From Nocardia aurea (lineage in GTDB: Bacteria; Actinomycetota; Actinomycetes; Mycobacteriales; Mycobacteriaceae): 64,000 nt of DNA. Both the position numbers and the translations under genes were made by a program. This document shows, piece by piece, positions 1 to 8,074 of the stretch. The stretch is from assembly GCF_003123685.1 (NCBI RefSeq), contig NZ_QCYJ01000127.1, positions 186,001-250,000 of the forward strand, written 5' to 3'. The notes beneath the pieces are model-generated. The model saw only the letters and a list, made by a program, of their open reading frames with translations. It was not told the origin of the DNA and did not search any database. Within the stretch, counting starts at the first letter, position 1, and each line of letters begins with the position of its first letter.

Positions 1-14
1 CCGGATACGACGCG

Positions 15-43
15 GAGCCGGACCTCGTGACGAGGTCCGACTC
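15..43. terminator. Inverted repeat, possible terminator
   Basis: The arms CGGACCTCG (19-27) and CGAGGTCCG (31-39) are perfectly complementary around a TGA loop. GAG/CTC extend the stem after one mismatch. It lies about 60 bp beyond the stop of the minus-strand amidase gene. There is no T-run, so it may be a stem-only or bidirectional terminator. Confidence 0.45.
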
Positions 44-102
44 CGTGATCTTCGGGTCTCCGCCGCGTGCGGTCACGTCGGAGACGAGCGTTTCGTCCTC
101 GA

Positions 103-1242
103 CTAGTCGGTGGGACCGAACAGGGTGGCGGCGAGCGTGTACGCCAGGTTGATCAGTTCGCCGCTGATCGCGGATTCGTCCATGCCGAGTGCCTTCGCCA
201 GCGGCTGGAGCAACTTCGTGATGGTGCCGATGATGTCGTCACTGCCCGGTGTCGCGCCGGTGCCGGGGGTCGCACCGGTCCCCGGCGTGGTGCCGGTACC
301 GGGCGTGGACTGCGCGCCGGGAACGGTGGTACCGGGCGCCGTCTTGTACTGCGGAGCCGCCGCTCCCGGCGCGACCTGCCCGGGTACGGGGTTCGCCGGA
401 GCGGTAGCCGGGCGATCGCCCGCAGAACCGCTGGCTCCCGGCGCGGCGGCCGGGGTGGCAGACAGCAGGTAGCTGACGACACCGGTGGTGATCGCGAGGG
501 CGTGGCGCAATTGCCCGTCCGGGGATTCCAGGGCCGCCGCGTCCTCGGCGTTCGCGCCGTTGCCCATCTCGAGGAAGACATTGGGCACCGTGGTCAGCGC
601 GGGCCCCGCGATATCGGCCCTGGTCTGCAAGCCTTCACGCACCCCGGCGTAATCGGCGGGCTGGAAACCGGCCTGGACGTAGGCGTCGCGCACCGCCTTG
701 GACGCCGCGAGTCCCTGCGTGGATTGCACCTGGTCGGCCTTGGCATTAGGAATCGGCAGCTGCGGGACGATCAGGTGGAACCCCTTGGACTGCGCGGGGG
801 CGCTGTCGGCGTGGATGCTGACGGCGACCGCGGCGCCGGATTCGTTCGCCGCACGGGCCCGGTCGTCGACGCAACCGCCCCAGCCCGCGTCGTCCTGGCG
901 GCTCAGCACCACGCGCGCGCCGATGCTCTCCAGCGAGGTCTTCACCAGCTGGGCGACATTCCAGTTGATGGTGTGCTCGGGTATTCCGTTGAGCGAGGTC
1001 ATGCCGGTGGTCTGGCAATCCTTGGTGCCACCGCGACCGTTGTCGACCTGTCGCGCCAGGTTCTCGTTGTGATCCGAGCCCGCGTGGCCCGGATCGAGGA
1101 ATATCGTCCGGCCCACGAGCACGGTCGCGGCGTCCGGGGAGACCGGAGCGGCGGCGGCGGTCGGAACCATCCCGGAGACGGTCACCACTACCGCGGCCGT
1201 CACGGCGGTGCAGATACCGGTCTTGATGATGCTTGGCTTCAT
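103..1242 (-). CDS. Secreted N-acetylmuramoyl-L-alanine amidase (Amidase_3)
   Basis: Predicted zinc amidase that cleaves the MurNAc to L-Ala bond of peptidoglycan outside the membrane. The chosen ATG gives an Ala-rich signal peptide (about residues 1-31). The amidase core follows, with the zinc-type motifs FLDPGHAG, an internal Glu in PEHTINWN, and SIHADSAP. The C-terminal third is a low-complexity Gly-Thr-Pro repeat (TPGTGATPG units, about residues 290-335), then a short hydrophobic tail. The core resembles mycobacterial Rv3717/Ami1, but the Pro/Gly/Thr tail is additional. An in-frame start 10 codons upstream would spoil the signal peptide. The family assignment is firm; the role of the tail is unknown. 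Confidence 0.88.
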   Translation of the reverse strand: MKPSIIKTGICTAVTAAVVVTVSGMVPTAAAAPVSPDAATVLVGRTIFLDPGHAGSDHNENLARQVDNGRGGTKDCQTTGMTSLNGIPEHTINWNVAQLVKTSLESIGARVVLSRQDDAGWGGCVDDRARAANESGAAVAVSIHADSAPAQSKGFHLIVPQLPIPNAKADQVQSTQGLAASKAVRDAYVQAGFQPADYAGVREGLQTRADIAGPALTTVPNVFLEMGNGANAEDAAALESPDGQLRHALAITTGVVSYLLSATPAAAPGASGSAGDRPATAPANPVPGQVAPGAAAPQYKTAPGTTVPGAQSTPGTGTTPGTGATPGTGATPGSDDIIGTITKLLQPLAKALGMDESAISGELINLAYTLAATLFGPTD

Positions 1243-1459
1243 GTGCGGTCTCGGTGCCCCGGAACGGAGCACCCCTCCCTTCCCACTAGTAACACCAAAC
1301 CCAGTAATTCACTCTTGCAACGTCTTCATCTCCAAGCAAGGACTGTTACGGAAACGTAACGTACCGCGATTATGCCTGTTCAGGGGGCACCCGACGGGTC
1401 GAATCGCCGAGGGGTCACCGGATCGGCGCCGATTTCCTCGGCGCGCTCACGATCGGGGA

Positions 1460-2032
1460 TCAAGCCCCGAGCGGCAGTCTGCGCAGGGACCGCAGGGCGT
1501 AGTGCACCCGGGTCTTCACCGTGCCGACCGGCACGCCGAAATCGTCGGCGACCTCCTGATAGGCGCGGTCACGCAGAATCACCTCGACCACGGCCTCGCG
1601 CTGGGCGGCGGGCAGCCGCGCGAGCAGATCGGCGACCAGCAACCCGTCGGTGACGTTGTCGGTGAAATCCGGACTGGCGTAGCACCCGTCGCCGGTATCG
1701 CCGAGTTCGTCCCATCGGACGTCGCCGGGCCGGATCGCGCGCGAACGCGCGAGGTCGATCATGACGTTGCGCTGGATGGCCAGCAGCCAGGTCCGGACCG
1801 ACCCCTTGTCCGGGTCGAAGCGCGCGCACGAGCGCCAGGCCCGCAGCAGCGTCTCCTGCAACACCTGTTCGGCCTGCCCGGTATCGCCGCCCAGTCCGCG
1901 CATCGCGCGCCAGTGCAGTAGCGCGCGGTCGGCGGCCAGAACCGCGGCGATCCCCGCATCCGTACACAATCCAGCGCAGCGGATGCCACACATCCGCCGC
2001 GGTCCCGCGGCGACCGACCGAATTCCACTCAC
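1460..2032 (-). CDS. ECF-type RNA polymerase sigma factor
   Basis: Region 2 is recognisable from AEQVLQETLLRAWR and the following WLLAIQRNVMIDLARSR. Region 4 is seen as LPAAQREAVVEVILRD and PVGTVKTRVHYALRSLR. This resembles the SigL-like/ECF19-type architecture. The N-terminus is unusual: about 35 Cys- and Arg-containing residues precede region 2. The listed start is GTG (2032), and the ATG at 1993 is an equally possible start. No anti-sigma gene is adjacent, which is uncommon for this group. The 3' end lies about 220 bp from the amidase gene start. Confidence 0.8.
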   Translation of the reverse strand: MSGIRSVAAGPRRMCGIRCAGLCTDAGIAAVLAADRALLHWRAMRGLGGDTGQAEQVLQETLLRAWRSCARFDPDKGSVRTWLLAIQRNVMIDLARSRAIRPGDVRWDELGDTGDGCYASPDFTDNVTDGLLVADLLARLPAAQREAVVEVILRDRAYQEVADDFGVPVGTVKTRVHYALRSLRRLPLGA

Positions 2033-2182
2033 ACCATCGATATCGCGGGCAGGCCTGGGAATGACAACCGCGCCGCGACCGAATCTTTCGAAGATCCGAT
2101 GCCCATCACCTCAGCGTATGTGAGGCAAATCCCGCTATCGACTACGAGCGGATAACCATCTCCGACGGATTCGGCACGCCGC

Positions 2183-2188
2183 TATCGT
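2183..2188 (+). promoter_or_regulatory. -10 box of a leaderless promoter
   Basis: TATCGT ends 7 nt before the ATG at 2196, so transcription should begin at or next to the start codon. No Shine-Dalgarno sequence is present. Confidence 0.5.
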
Positions 2189-2195
2189 CTGCCGC

Positions 2196-2945
2196 ATGAC
2201 GAGAAGCAGGATTCTGATCACCGGGGCGAGCGCAGGCCTCGGCGCGGGCATGGCACGGGATTTCGCGCGCAAGGGCCGCGATCTGGCACTGTGCGCGCGA
2301 CGGCTCGACGCCCTGGAGAGTCTGCGCGCCGAACTCAGCGCGGCGCATCCGGGAATCACGGTCGCGGTGCGAGCGCTCGACGTCGACGATCACGCGGCAG
2401 TCCCCCGGGTCTTCGGCGAATTACGCGACGATCTGGGCGGCCTCGACCGGGTGATCGTCAACGCGGGCCTCGGCAAGGGCGCGCGGATCGGCACCGGACG
2501 CGCCGACGCCAATATCGCCACCGCGACCACCAACTTCGTCAGCGCACTCGCCCAGATAGAGGCCGCGATGGCGATCTTCCGCGCCCAGAAGTCCGGTCAC
2601 CTCGTTCTCGTCTCCTCGATGAGCGCGGTGCGCGGACTTCCCGGTACCAAGGCCGCGTATTCGGCGAGCAAGGCGGGACTGGCCGCGCTGGGCGAGGCAC
2701 TGACGGTCGAACTGGCCCCGACCCCCATCGCGGTCACCACTCTGCTCCCCGGTTTCATCGCGACCGATATGGCCGCCAAGGCCGGTGACGCGAAGATGGT
2801 CGCGCCACTGGACAAAGGCGTGGCCGCGATGGTTCGCGCGATCGAGAAGGAACAGATCCGCGCCTGCGTGCCCGGATGGCCGTGGCGCTTCATCGACAAG
2901 GCCCTGCCGTTGCTCCCGCGCGCGGTCGTCGCGAAGTTCGGTTGA
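2196..2945 (+). CDS. Short-chain dehydrogenase/reductase
   Basis: Classical SDR of 249 residues. The N-terminal nucleotide-binding motif is TGASAGLG, followed by NAG (IVNAGLG), a catalytic Ser in LVSSMSAV, and the YSASKAG motif giving Tyr and Lys. The C-terminus (WPWRFIDKALPLLPRAVV) is hydrophobic and may touch the membrane, as in several mycobacterial SDRs. The substrate cannot be read from the sequence. The gene stands alone and is probably expressed from a leaderless transcript. Confidence 0.88.
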   Translation: MTRSRILITGASAGLGAGMARDFARKGRDLALCARRLDALESLRAELSAAHPGITVAVRALDVDDHAAVPRVFGELRDDLGGLDRVIVNAGLGKGARIGTGRADANIATATTNFVSALAQIEAAMAIFRAQKSGHLVLVSSMSAVRGLPGTKAAYSASKAGLAALGEALTVELAPTPIAVTTLLPGFIATDMAAKAGDAKMVAPLDKGVAAMVRAIEKEQIRACVPGWPWRFIDKALPLLPRAVVAKFG

Positions 2946-3133
2946 GCGAAACCGGAACACAGACACCTCTCGGCAACCTCGGATCACATTTCCATCTCCG
3001 ATGTTGTGCGTTACGCCACATCTGACGTCGCTGAAAGTTTGCCATATGTCCGAATTAACAATTTCCTAACGCAGTTCACTCCGAATTGACGCTTCACTTG
3101 CGGGTTTCGTTACCTCCCCGTAATCAGCGAAGA

Positions 3134-3189
3134 CAAACCTACTGGAAGGTTTGCTTCTGCGAGCCGCGCCGGCTCGAGCCCCGAGGGGC
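3134..3189 (+). promoter_or_regulatory. Three consecutive stem-loops in a 5' leader
   Basis: Three perfect inverted repeats follow one another directly upstream of the secreted-protein gene: CAAACCT/AGGTTTG (3134-3153), CGAGCC/GGCTCG (3160-3176) and GCCCC/GGGGC (3178-3189). The gene has no convincing Shine-Dalgarno sequence at normal spacing, so the folded leader may affect its expression or mRNA stability. Confidence 0.4.
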
Positions 3190-3225
3190 CGAAGGTGCTC
3201 CTGCTGAGGAAAGTGTTCCAAATTC

Positions 3226-3918
3226 ATGAAGCTCAAGAAGTTCGCTGCGACATCTGCCCTGGTTATCGCCGCTGTTGGCGTCACAAGCGCGACCGCCTAC
3301 GCCGCTCCGGCTCCGGCACCCGCGCCCGGTTCGACGATCCAGACCGATGTGCTTCCCGGAATCCACTACACCGCGAATATCGTGGACAACTCCGTCGTAC
3401 TGAAGACCGACGCCGGATCGCTGACGACCCAGGGCTCGCAGTTCCAGGTGCTCGACGGCCAGGGCAACCTGGTTGCCGGAATGCCGCTGACCTATCTCAA
3501 AGACGGCATGGAATGGCCGATCGCCGCCCAGGTCGACGGAAATACCGCGACTTTCACACCGAGCACCGACGTGGCTGACGCCCGTCCGGCGACCATGCTG
3601 CAGCCGGTCGCCGCCCAGGACATCGGCGGCGCCGACTTCAACACCTCGTTGAGCGTCGCCGCCACCCAGTTCGGACTCGCGACCGGTATCGGCACCCTCG
3701 TCGGCTCCCTGGTCGGCGGCGTTCTCGGCTGTGTCGCGGGCGCGGTCATCGGCGCTCCGCTGGTCGTTCCCACCTTCTTCGCCGGTCCGCTCGGCCTCTG
3801 TGTCGCCGGTGCGGGCGTCGGCATCGCGCTCGGCGCGGCAGCGGGCATGATCGTGCTCGGCGTCCCCGTCGGTATCGCCAGCGCCATCCAGTTCTACAAC
3901 GCGGTCTACGGGGCCTGA
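3226..3918 (+). CDS. Secreted hydrophobic/glycine-rich protein of unknown function
   Basis: A 230-residue protein with a clear Sec signal peptide (cleavage after about TAYA, residue 27). A beta-rich domain (about residues 35-120) follows, then a long Gly/Ala-rich hydrophobic half (about 140-225). That half contains two Cys residues and glycine-zipper-like stretches (GIGTLVGSLVGGVLG and GAGVGIALGAAAG). This arrangement suggests a cell-envelope protein that inserts in or coats the outer (mycolate) layer. I do not recognise a named family. It has its own leader with three hairpins and is not in an operon. Confidence 0.75.
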   Translation: MKLKKFAATSALVIAAVGVTSATAYAAPAPAPAPGSTIQTDVLPGIHYTANIVDNSVVLKTDAGSLTTQGSQFQVLDGQGNLVAGMPLTYLKDGMEWPIAAQVDGNTATFTPSTDVADARPATMLQPVAAQDIGGADFNTSLSVAATQFGLATGIGTLVGSLVGGVLGCVAGAVIGAPLVVPTFFAGPLGLCVAGAGVGIALGAAAGMIVLGVPVGIASAIQFYNAVYGA

Positions 3919-3995
3919 TCCCACCACGCGTCACCGATCGCCCGGCCGCCACCTCGACGTGGCGCGCCGGGCTTCCGTGTTTCACCGGTCGCGCG

Positions 3996-4853
3996 CTACT
4001 TGGACAACGTGAACTGCATGACGTCCAGGTGCCCGCTGCGGAAATGCGCCGCGCAGCCGGTGAGGTATTTCAGATAGCGGGCGTACACCTGTTCGGACGT
4101 GAGGCGCACCGCCTCGTCACGGTGGGCGACCAGGGCGCGCGCCCAGTGATCGAGGGTGCGGGCGTAGTGCGCTTGCAGCGGCTGAATCCGCTCCGTACCG
4201 AACCCGGCCATGCCCGCCGATCTGGTCACCACCGCGGGCTGGGGCAACTGCCCGCCGGGGAAGATCTCCCGCTTGATGAAGATGTGGAACAGCGCCGTCT
4301 CGCGGGTCACCGGAATATTCATCCGGCGCAGGTCGTTGAGAGTGTGACCGACTATGGTGTGCAGCAGCATCCGCCCGTCCGCGGGCAGGATTCGATAGCA
4401 GCGCTGGAAGAAGTCCGGGTACCGTTCGCGCCGGAAATGCTCGAACGCGCCGATACTGACGATCCGATCGACGGATTCGCCGAATTCCTCCCAGCCCTGT
4501 AGCCGCACCCGCACGTCGGACAGGCCGCGCCGTTCGATCTCCGACGCCACATGATCGTGTTGGTTGCGGCTGAGCGTCAGGCCGACGACCCGCACGCCGT
4601 ACTTCTCGGCCGCACGGAACATCGTTGCGCCCCAACCGCATCCGATGTCGAGCAGGAGCATGCCGGGTTCGAGTCCGAGTTTGCCGAGCGCGAGGTCGAT
4701 CTTGGCGGTCTGGGCCTGTTCCAGCGTCATCGCGTCGTCTTCGAAGTAGGCGCAGCTGTAGGTCATCGACGGGTCGAGGAATATTCGATAGAACTCGTCG
4801 GACAGGTCGTAGTGCGCTTGGACATCCTCGTAGAACGGCTTCAACGCTCCCAT
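3996..4853 (-). CDS. Cyclopropane-fatty-acid/mycolic-acid type methyltransferase
   Basis: SAM-dependent methyltransferase acting on unsaturated acyl chains of phospholipids or meromycolates. The start MGALKPFYEDVQAHYDLS gives 285 residues, the usual length of mycobacterial CmaA/MmaA/Pca enzymes, and is preceded by GGGAGG at good spacing. The SAM-binding motif is LLDIGCGWGATM (about residue 70), followed by GLTLSRNQ and the family motif SIGAFEHF. The longer open frame upstream is not coding in character. It is divergent from the Rho gene across a 319-bp region. Whether it makes cyclopropanes or methyl branches cannot be decided here. Confidence 0.88.
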   Translation of the reverse strand: MGALKPFYEDVQAHYDLSDEFYRIFLDPSMTYSCAYFEDDAMTLEQAQTAKIDLALGKLGLEPGMLLLDIGCGWGATMFRAAEKYGVRVVGLTLSRNQHDHVASEIERRGLSDVRVRLQGWEEFGESVDRIVSIGAFEHFRRERYPDFFQRCYRILPADGRMLLHTIVGHTLNDLRRMNIPVTRETALFHIFIKREIFPGGQLPQPAVVTRSAGMAGFGTERIQPLQAHYARTLDHWARALVAHRDEAVRLTSEQVYARYLKYLTGCAAHFRSGHLDVMQFTLSK

Positions 4854-5172
4854 GGCGTACCTCCCTCGTTGTGGACGACTACGGGGAATACGTCGGGACC
4901 GCCGTCGAGGTTCACCATTGCGCAGGAAGCGCGGTACCGGGTACTGTCGCGATGGACATCTCCTTGTGGATGTAGACAAATGTCCCGGCCGATTCATCCG
5001 GCCGCATCTCCCGCAGGCGAGTTCGAACTTCTTCCCCGTACGGCTGTATGCCGTCACGACGGGACCACTGCGGCACCGCTGAACAGCCACTCGCGGCTCC
5101 CCCTCTTCGTTTCCGGCTCGTCCGAACCTTCGACGATCTTCCGGATCACCCACTCTCACCCGAGGAAAAACC
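4854..5172. promoter_or_regulatory. Divergent intergenic region with C-rich, G-poor leader
   Basis: No gene is visible. The last 60 nt before the Rho start (5101-5160) contain 27 C and only 9 G on the plus strand and little potential for base pairing. This C>G bias in a pyrimidine-rich leader is what Rho-utilisation sites look like, so the Rho-like protein may act on its own message. The Shine-Dalgarno GAGGA sits 6-7 nt before the ATG at 5173. Confidence 0.45.
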
Positions 5173-6330
5173 ATGAAAGACAACACTTCTCCCAAGAACA
5201 CACCCGAAAACGCAAGTTCCACAGACTATTCCGTCAGCGGTGTCCTCGATATCGTCGGCAACAACGCCTCACTACGGGTAGAGGGCTATCTGCCCGACCC
5301 GCGCGACGTCCATGTCGCACCCCGGCTGATTCACGACAACGGTTTGCGGCGAGGCGATTTCGTCACCGGCACCGCACGCGCGGCGTCGAGGAACGACCGG
5401 CACGACGCGCTCACCCGGGTCGAGACCGTCAATGGCCTCGACCCGGCCCGGGCGAAACTCCGGCCGAACTTCGCCGACCTCACGCCGATCTACCCGAATC
5501 AACGCCTGCGGCTGGAAACCGAGCAGCACGAGATGACCACGAGGGTCGCCGACCTGGTCATGCCGATCGGCAAGGGCCAGCGGGCCCTGATCGTCGCACC
5601 GCCGAAAGCGGGGAAAACCTCTGTCCTCCAGGCGATCGCGCACGGTATCGCCAAGAACAACCCCGAATGCGAACTCATGCTGGTCCTGGTCGGCGAACGT
5701 CCGGAAGAGGTCACCGATCTGGCCAGGTCGGTGCCCGCCGATATCGCCGCGGCCACCTTCGACCATTCGCCGAAAGAACATGTCGCACTGGCCGAACTGG
5801 CGATCGAGCGGGCCAAACGTCTGGTCGAGATGGGCCGCGACGTGGTGGTCCTCCTCGATTCGCTGACCCGACTTGCCCGCGCCTACAACCTCGCCGCGCC
5901 CGCGTCGGGGCGGATCCTCTCCGGCGGCGTCGACGCGGCGGCCCTCGCCCCGCCCAAGCGCTTCCTGGGCGCGGCTCGAAATATCGAGCACGGCGGCTCG
6001 CTCACCATCATCGCCAGCACCCTGGTCGAAACCGGTTCGCAGGCCGACACGGTGATCTTCGAGGAATACAAGAGCACCGGCAACGCCGAACTCAAACTGG
6101 ACCGCGCCGCCGCGAGCAAGCGCGTCTTCCCCGCGGTCGATATCGCCCAGTCCAGCACCCGCAAGGACGAATTACTGCTGGCTCCGGCGGAATTGGCCGC
6201 GACCCACGCGCTGCGCCGCACCCTCGCCGCCGTCGACGGCGGCCAATCCCTCGAACTACTTCTCGAGGGACTGCGCCGCACCCAGACCAACGCCGAATTC
6301 CTCACTCAACTCTCCACCCCGGGGCGATGA
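5173..6330 (+). CDS. Short Rho-type transcription termination factor
   Basis: RNA-dependent hexameric ATPase/translocase that terminates transcription. At 385 residues it is shorter than E. coli Rho (419) and much shorter than usual actinobacterial Rho, which carries a long Arg/Asn-rich N-terminal insertion. Residues about 18-70 match the cold-shock-like RNA-binding domain (GVLDIVG, DVHVAP, GDFVTGTAR). The motor is intact: Walker A PPKAGKTS (143-150), Walker B VVVLLDS (224-230), and conserved PASGRILSGGVDAAAL and VIFEEYKSTGNAEL. The N-terminal helical bundle is missing. This is probably an accessory paralogue, but I cannot see whether the genome has another rho. Confidence 0.9.
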   Translation: MKDNTSPKNTPENASSTDYSVSGVLDIVGNNASLRVEGYLPDPRDVHVAPRLIHDNGLRRGDFVTGTARAASRNDRHDALTRVETVNGLDPARAKLRPNFADLTPIYPNQRLRLETEQHEMTTRVADLVMPIGKGQRALIVAPPKAGKTSVLQAIAHGIAKNNPECELMLVLVGERPEEVTDLARSVPADIAAATFDHSPKEHVALAELAIERAKRLVEMGRDVVVLLDSLTRLARAYNLAAPASGRILSGGVDAAALAPPKRFLGAARNIEHGGSLTIIASTLVETGSQADTVIFEEYKSTGNAELKLDRAAASKRVFPAVDIAQSSTRKDELLLAPAELAATHALRRTLAAVDGGQSLELLLEGLRRTQTNAEFLTQLSTPGR

Positions 6331-6385
6331 CGGCTTTAAGGGCTCTTTAAGCCGCTGTCAAGGCACCCCAGGCATATTTATTTCA

Positions 6386-6436
6386 GCCCCGGTGGGGGCC
6401 TGCTCCAGGAGGGGGGAGCAGGGCCCGCCGGGGCCC
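6386..6436. terminator. Large hairpin between convergent genes
   Basis: GCCCCGG..GGGGCCTGCTCC and GGAGCAGGGCCC..CCGGGGCC form a long, nearly continuous stem of about 19-20 bp around an AGGAGGG loop, followed by CCCTTTCG. It lies between the Rho gene and the convergent DoxX gene and could terminate both. There is no strong T-run on either side. Confidence 0.65.
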
Positions 6437-6455
6437 TTTCGTCGGTTCGACACGG

Positions 6456-6893
6456 CTATCCGAATATCACCAGGGCCGTCGCGCCGAGGAAGACGAGTTG
6501 GACCAGACCGCGTAGCGGCAGGGGCATGGTCTTTACGCCGACCTCGGCGCGAGCGGCGTACACGTTCGCCGGGAACATCGCGATCAACAGCAGGCCCAGC
6601 CCGGCCGCGGCGAGTGCCGAGGTGGGCGGGATCAGCAGGCCGAGCGCGCCCACCAACTCGAGAACTCCGGTGACGGTGACCAGGGTGGCCGGATTCGGCA
6701 GTCGGGGCGGCACCATCGCGATGAGGGCGTCGCGGCGCGGCTGTTGGAAGTGGGCGATGCCGGTGAGCAGGAACATCGCGGCCAATCCGAGCGCGGCGGC
6801 GCGAGCCCAGGAATCGAGCGGACCGATATCGCCGAGCCCTCCGATCAGGCGCACGAGCGCGGTGACGACGACGAGTACGAGCAGGGGTGCCAT
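6456..6893 (-). CDS. DoxX-family integral membrane protein
   Basis: A 145-residue, four-helix membrane protein of the DoxX type. Visible features are LTGIAHF after the second helix, then LVTVTGVLELVGALGLL and FPANVYAARAEVG. Relatives associate with redox or sulfur metabolism and with membrane stress, but the activity of this member is unknown. It is divergent from a TetR gene 100 bp away, and two matching operators lie between them (including one over its probable promoter). It is therefore most likely the regulated target. Confidence 0.85.
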   Translation of the reverse strand: MAPLLVLVVVTALVRLIGGLGDIGPLDSWARAAALGLAAMFLLTGIAHFQQPRRDALIAMVPPRLPNPATLVTVTGVLELVGALGLLIPPTSALAAAGLGLLLIAMFPANVYAARAEVGVKTMPLPLRGLVQLVFLGATALVIFG

Positions 6894-6921
6894 CGGGGGC
6901 CTCCGGGGATCTCACGGCCAA

Positions 6922-6972
6922 TCTTGACAGTGGCAAGATTAACCACGCCGAGGGAAACTTGTCAATGACAAG
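6922..6972. promoter_or_regulatory. Twin TetR operators over a divergent promoter
   Basis: Two copies of one palindrome are present: CTTGACAGTGGCAAG (6923-6937, flanked by AAT/ATT) and CTTGTCAATGACAAG (6958-6972). The shared form is CTTGnCAnTGnCAAG, with centres 35 bp apart. A minus-strand promoter fits inside: -35 TTGACA (6965-6960), 17-bp spacer, -10 TTAATC (6942-6937). It would start DoxX transcription about 37 nt before its ATG. Binding at both sites would cover the -35 and -10. Confidence 0.7.
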
Positions 6973-6993
6973 ATTGGGCGGCACCATGGGGGC

Positions 6994-7563
6994 ATGACGA
7001 AGAGCGGCTACCACCACGGCGATCTGCGCGCGACCATCCTGGCCGCGGCCGCCGAACAGATCGCCACCGACGGCGTCGACGCGGTGTCGCTGCGCGGACT
7101 GGCCCGCAGGGCGGGCGTCTCGCACGCGGCGCCCGCCCACCATTTCGGCGACCGCGCGGGACTGCTCACCGCGCTCGCGATCGAGGGTTTCGACCTGCTC
7201 GCCGCCGAACTGGCGGGGGCCGGATCGGATTTCCGCGAGGTCGCGGTGGCCTATATCCGCTTCGCGCTGCGGCACCGGGGCCATTTCGACGTGATGTACC
7301 GCGGCGATCTGCTGCGCACCGACGATCCGGAACTCGCGCGGGCCCGCACCGACTCCGGGGTGGCCTTGCGCGCCGGAGTCGCCGAACTCCCCACACGCCG
7401 TTCACCCGAACGTGACCGGGCCACCCAACTCGCGGCCTGGTCGCTCGTGCACGGCTTCGCCACGCTGTGGCGCGAAGGGGCCTTGGCGAATTCGGCGCTG
7501 ACGACCTCCGATGATCCGGAGACGCTGGCCAGGGCTATGATCGATACCGTTCAGTTCGACTGA
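6994..7563 (+). CDS. TetR/AcrR-family regulator
   Basis: A 189-residue regulator. The N-terminal helix-turn-helix is typical: YHHGDLRATILAAA, then SLRGLARRAGVSHAAPAHHFGDRAGLLTALA. The C-terminal ligand-binding domain resembles the TetR_C_33/WHG type (RFALRHRGHFDVMYR). It is divergent from the DoxX gene and likely represses DoxX and itself through the two identical palindromes between the genes. The inducer is unknown. Confidence 0.88.
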   Translation: MTKSGYHHGDLRATILAAAAEQIATDGVDAVSLRGLARRAGVSHAAPAHHFGDRAGLLTALAIEGFDLLAAELAGAGSDFREVAVAYIRFALRHRGHFDVMYRGDLLRTDDPELARARTDSGVALRAGVAELPTRRSPERDRATQLAAWSLVHGFATLWREGALANSALTTSDDPETLARAMIDTVQFD

Positions 7564-7651
7564 ACCGCAATTGTTCCCGGCCTCGATTTCCGGGAACACT
7601 GGGCCGTGCCCATTGCCTCGGTGATAGGCAGGGACCAGTGAAAGGGGCACC

Positions 7652-8074
7652 ATGGAAGTCCACGCCTATCCCACCGAGTCGACCGTCCCGGTGGATCCGG
7701 CCGAAGCGCGACGCATCGCCGATCTGTACCTGCGCGACCCGGACGACGCCGCCGACGATATCGGTTCGGTGGTGACGGAATTCGACGCCGGGTTCACCGT
7801 GGTCGCCGTTCGCGGAACCGCGGAAGCGGGCAGACTACCCGCGCCCGCGATCGGCGGATCGGTCTGCGTCATTGACAAATCGATCGGCGCGATCTCCTTC
7901 TGGCCGACCTATCCGACCGCGCTGATCGCCGAACAGTACGCCGCGATGCGCGACACCGGACGCCTGGTGGTCGAGGACAGTTGGCCCGACCCCGAGGATT
8001 TCGACCTCGTCACCTCCGCCACCGGCGAGGATGTCGACGACGCTGTCCTGACCATCGACTACGAGTCGAGCTGA
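7652..8074 (+). CDS. Hypothetical acidic protein, possible YrhB/Imm35-like fold
   Basis: A 140-residue, acidic cytoplasmic protein with a good Shine-Dalgarno (AAGGGG) 5 nt before the ATG. The segment GGSVCVIDKSIGAISFWPTYP followed by LIAEQYAAMR recalls small YrhB- or Imm35-like proteins, but the similarity is judged by eye only. No toxin gene is adjacent. Its 3' end overlaps the convergent regulator gene by 16 bp. Confidence 0.6.
   Translation: MEVHAYPTESTVPVDPAEARRIADLYLRDPDDAADDIGSVVTEFDAGFTVVAVRGTAEAGRLPAPAIGGSVCVIDKSIGAISFWPTYPTALIAEQYAAMRDTGRLVVEDSWPDPEDFDLVTSATGEDVDDAVLTIDYESS

Noticed and set aside
7652..8074. Possible immunity protein of a toxin system
   Set aside because: The resemblance to YrhB/Imm35 is weak and no toxin gene is adjacent.
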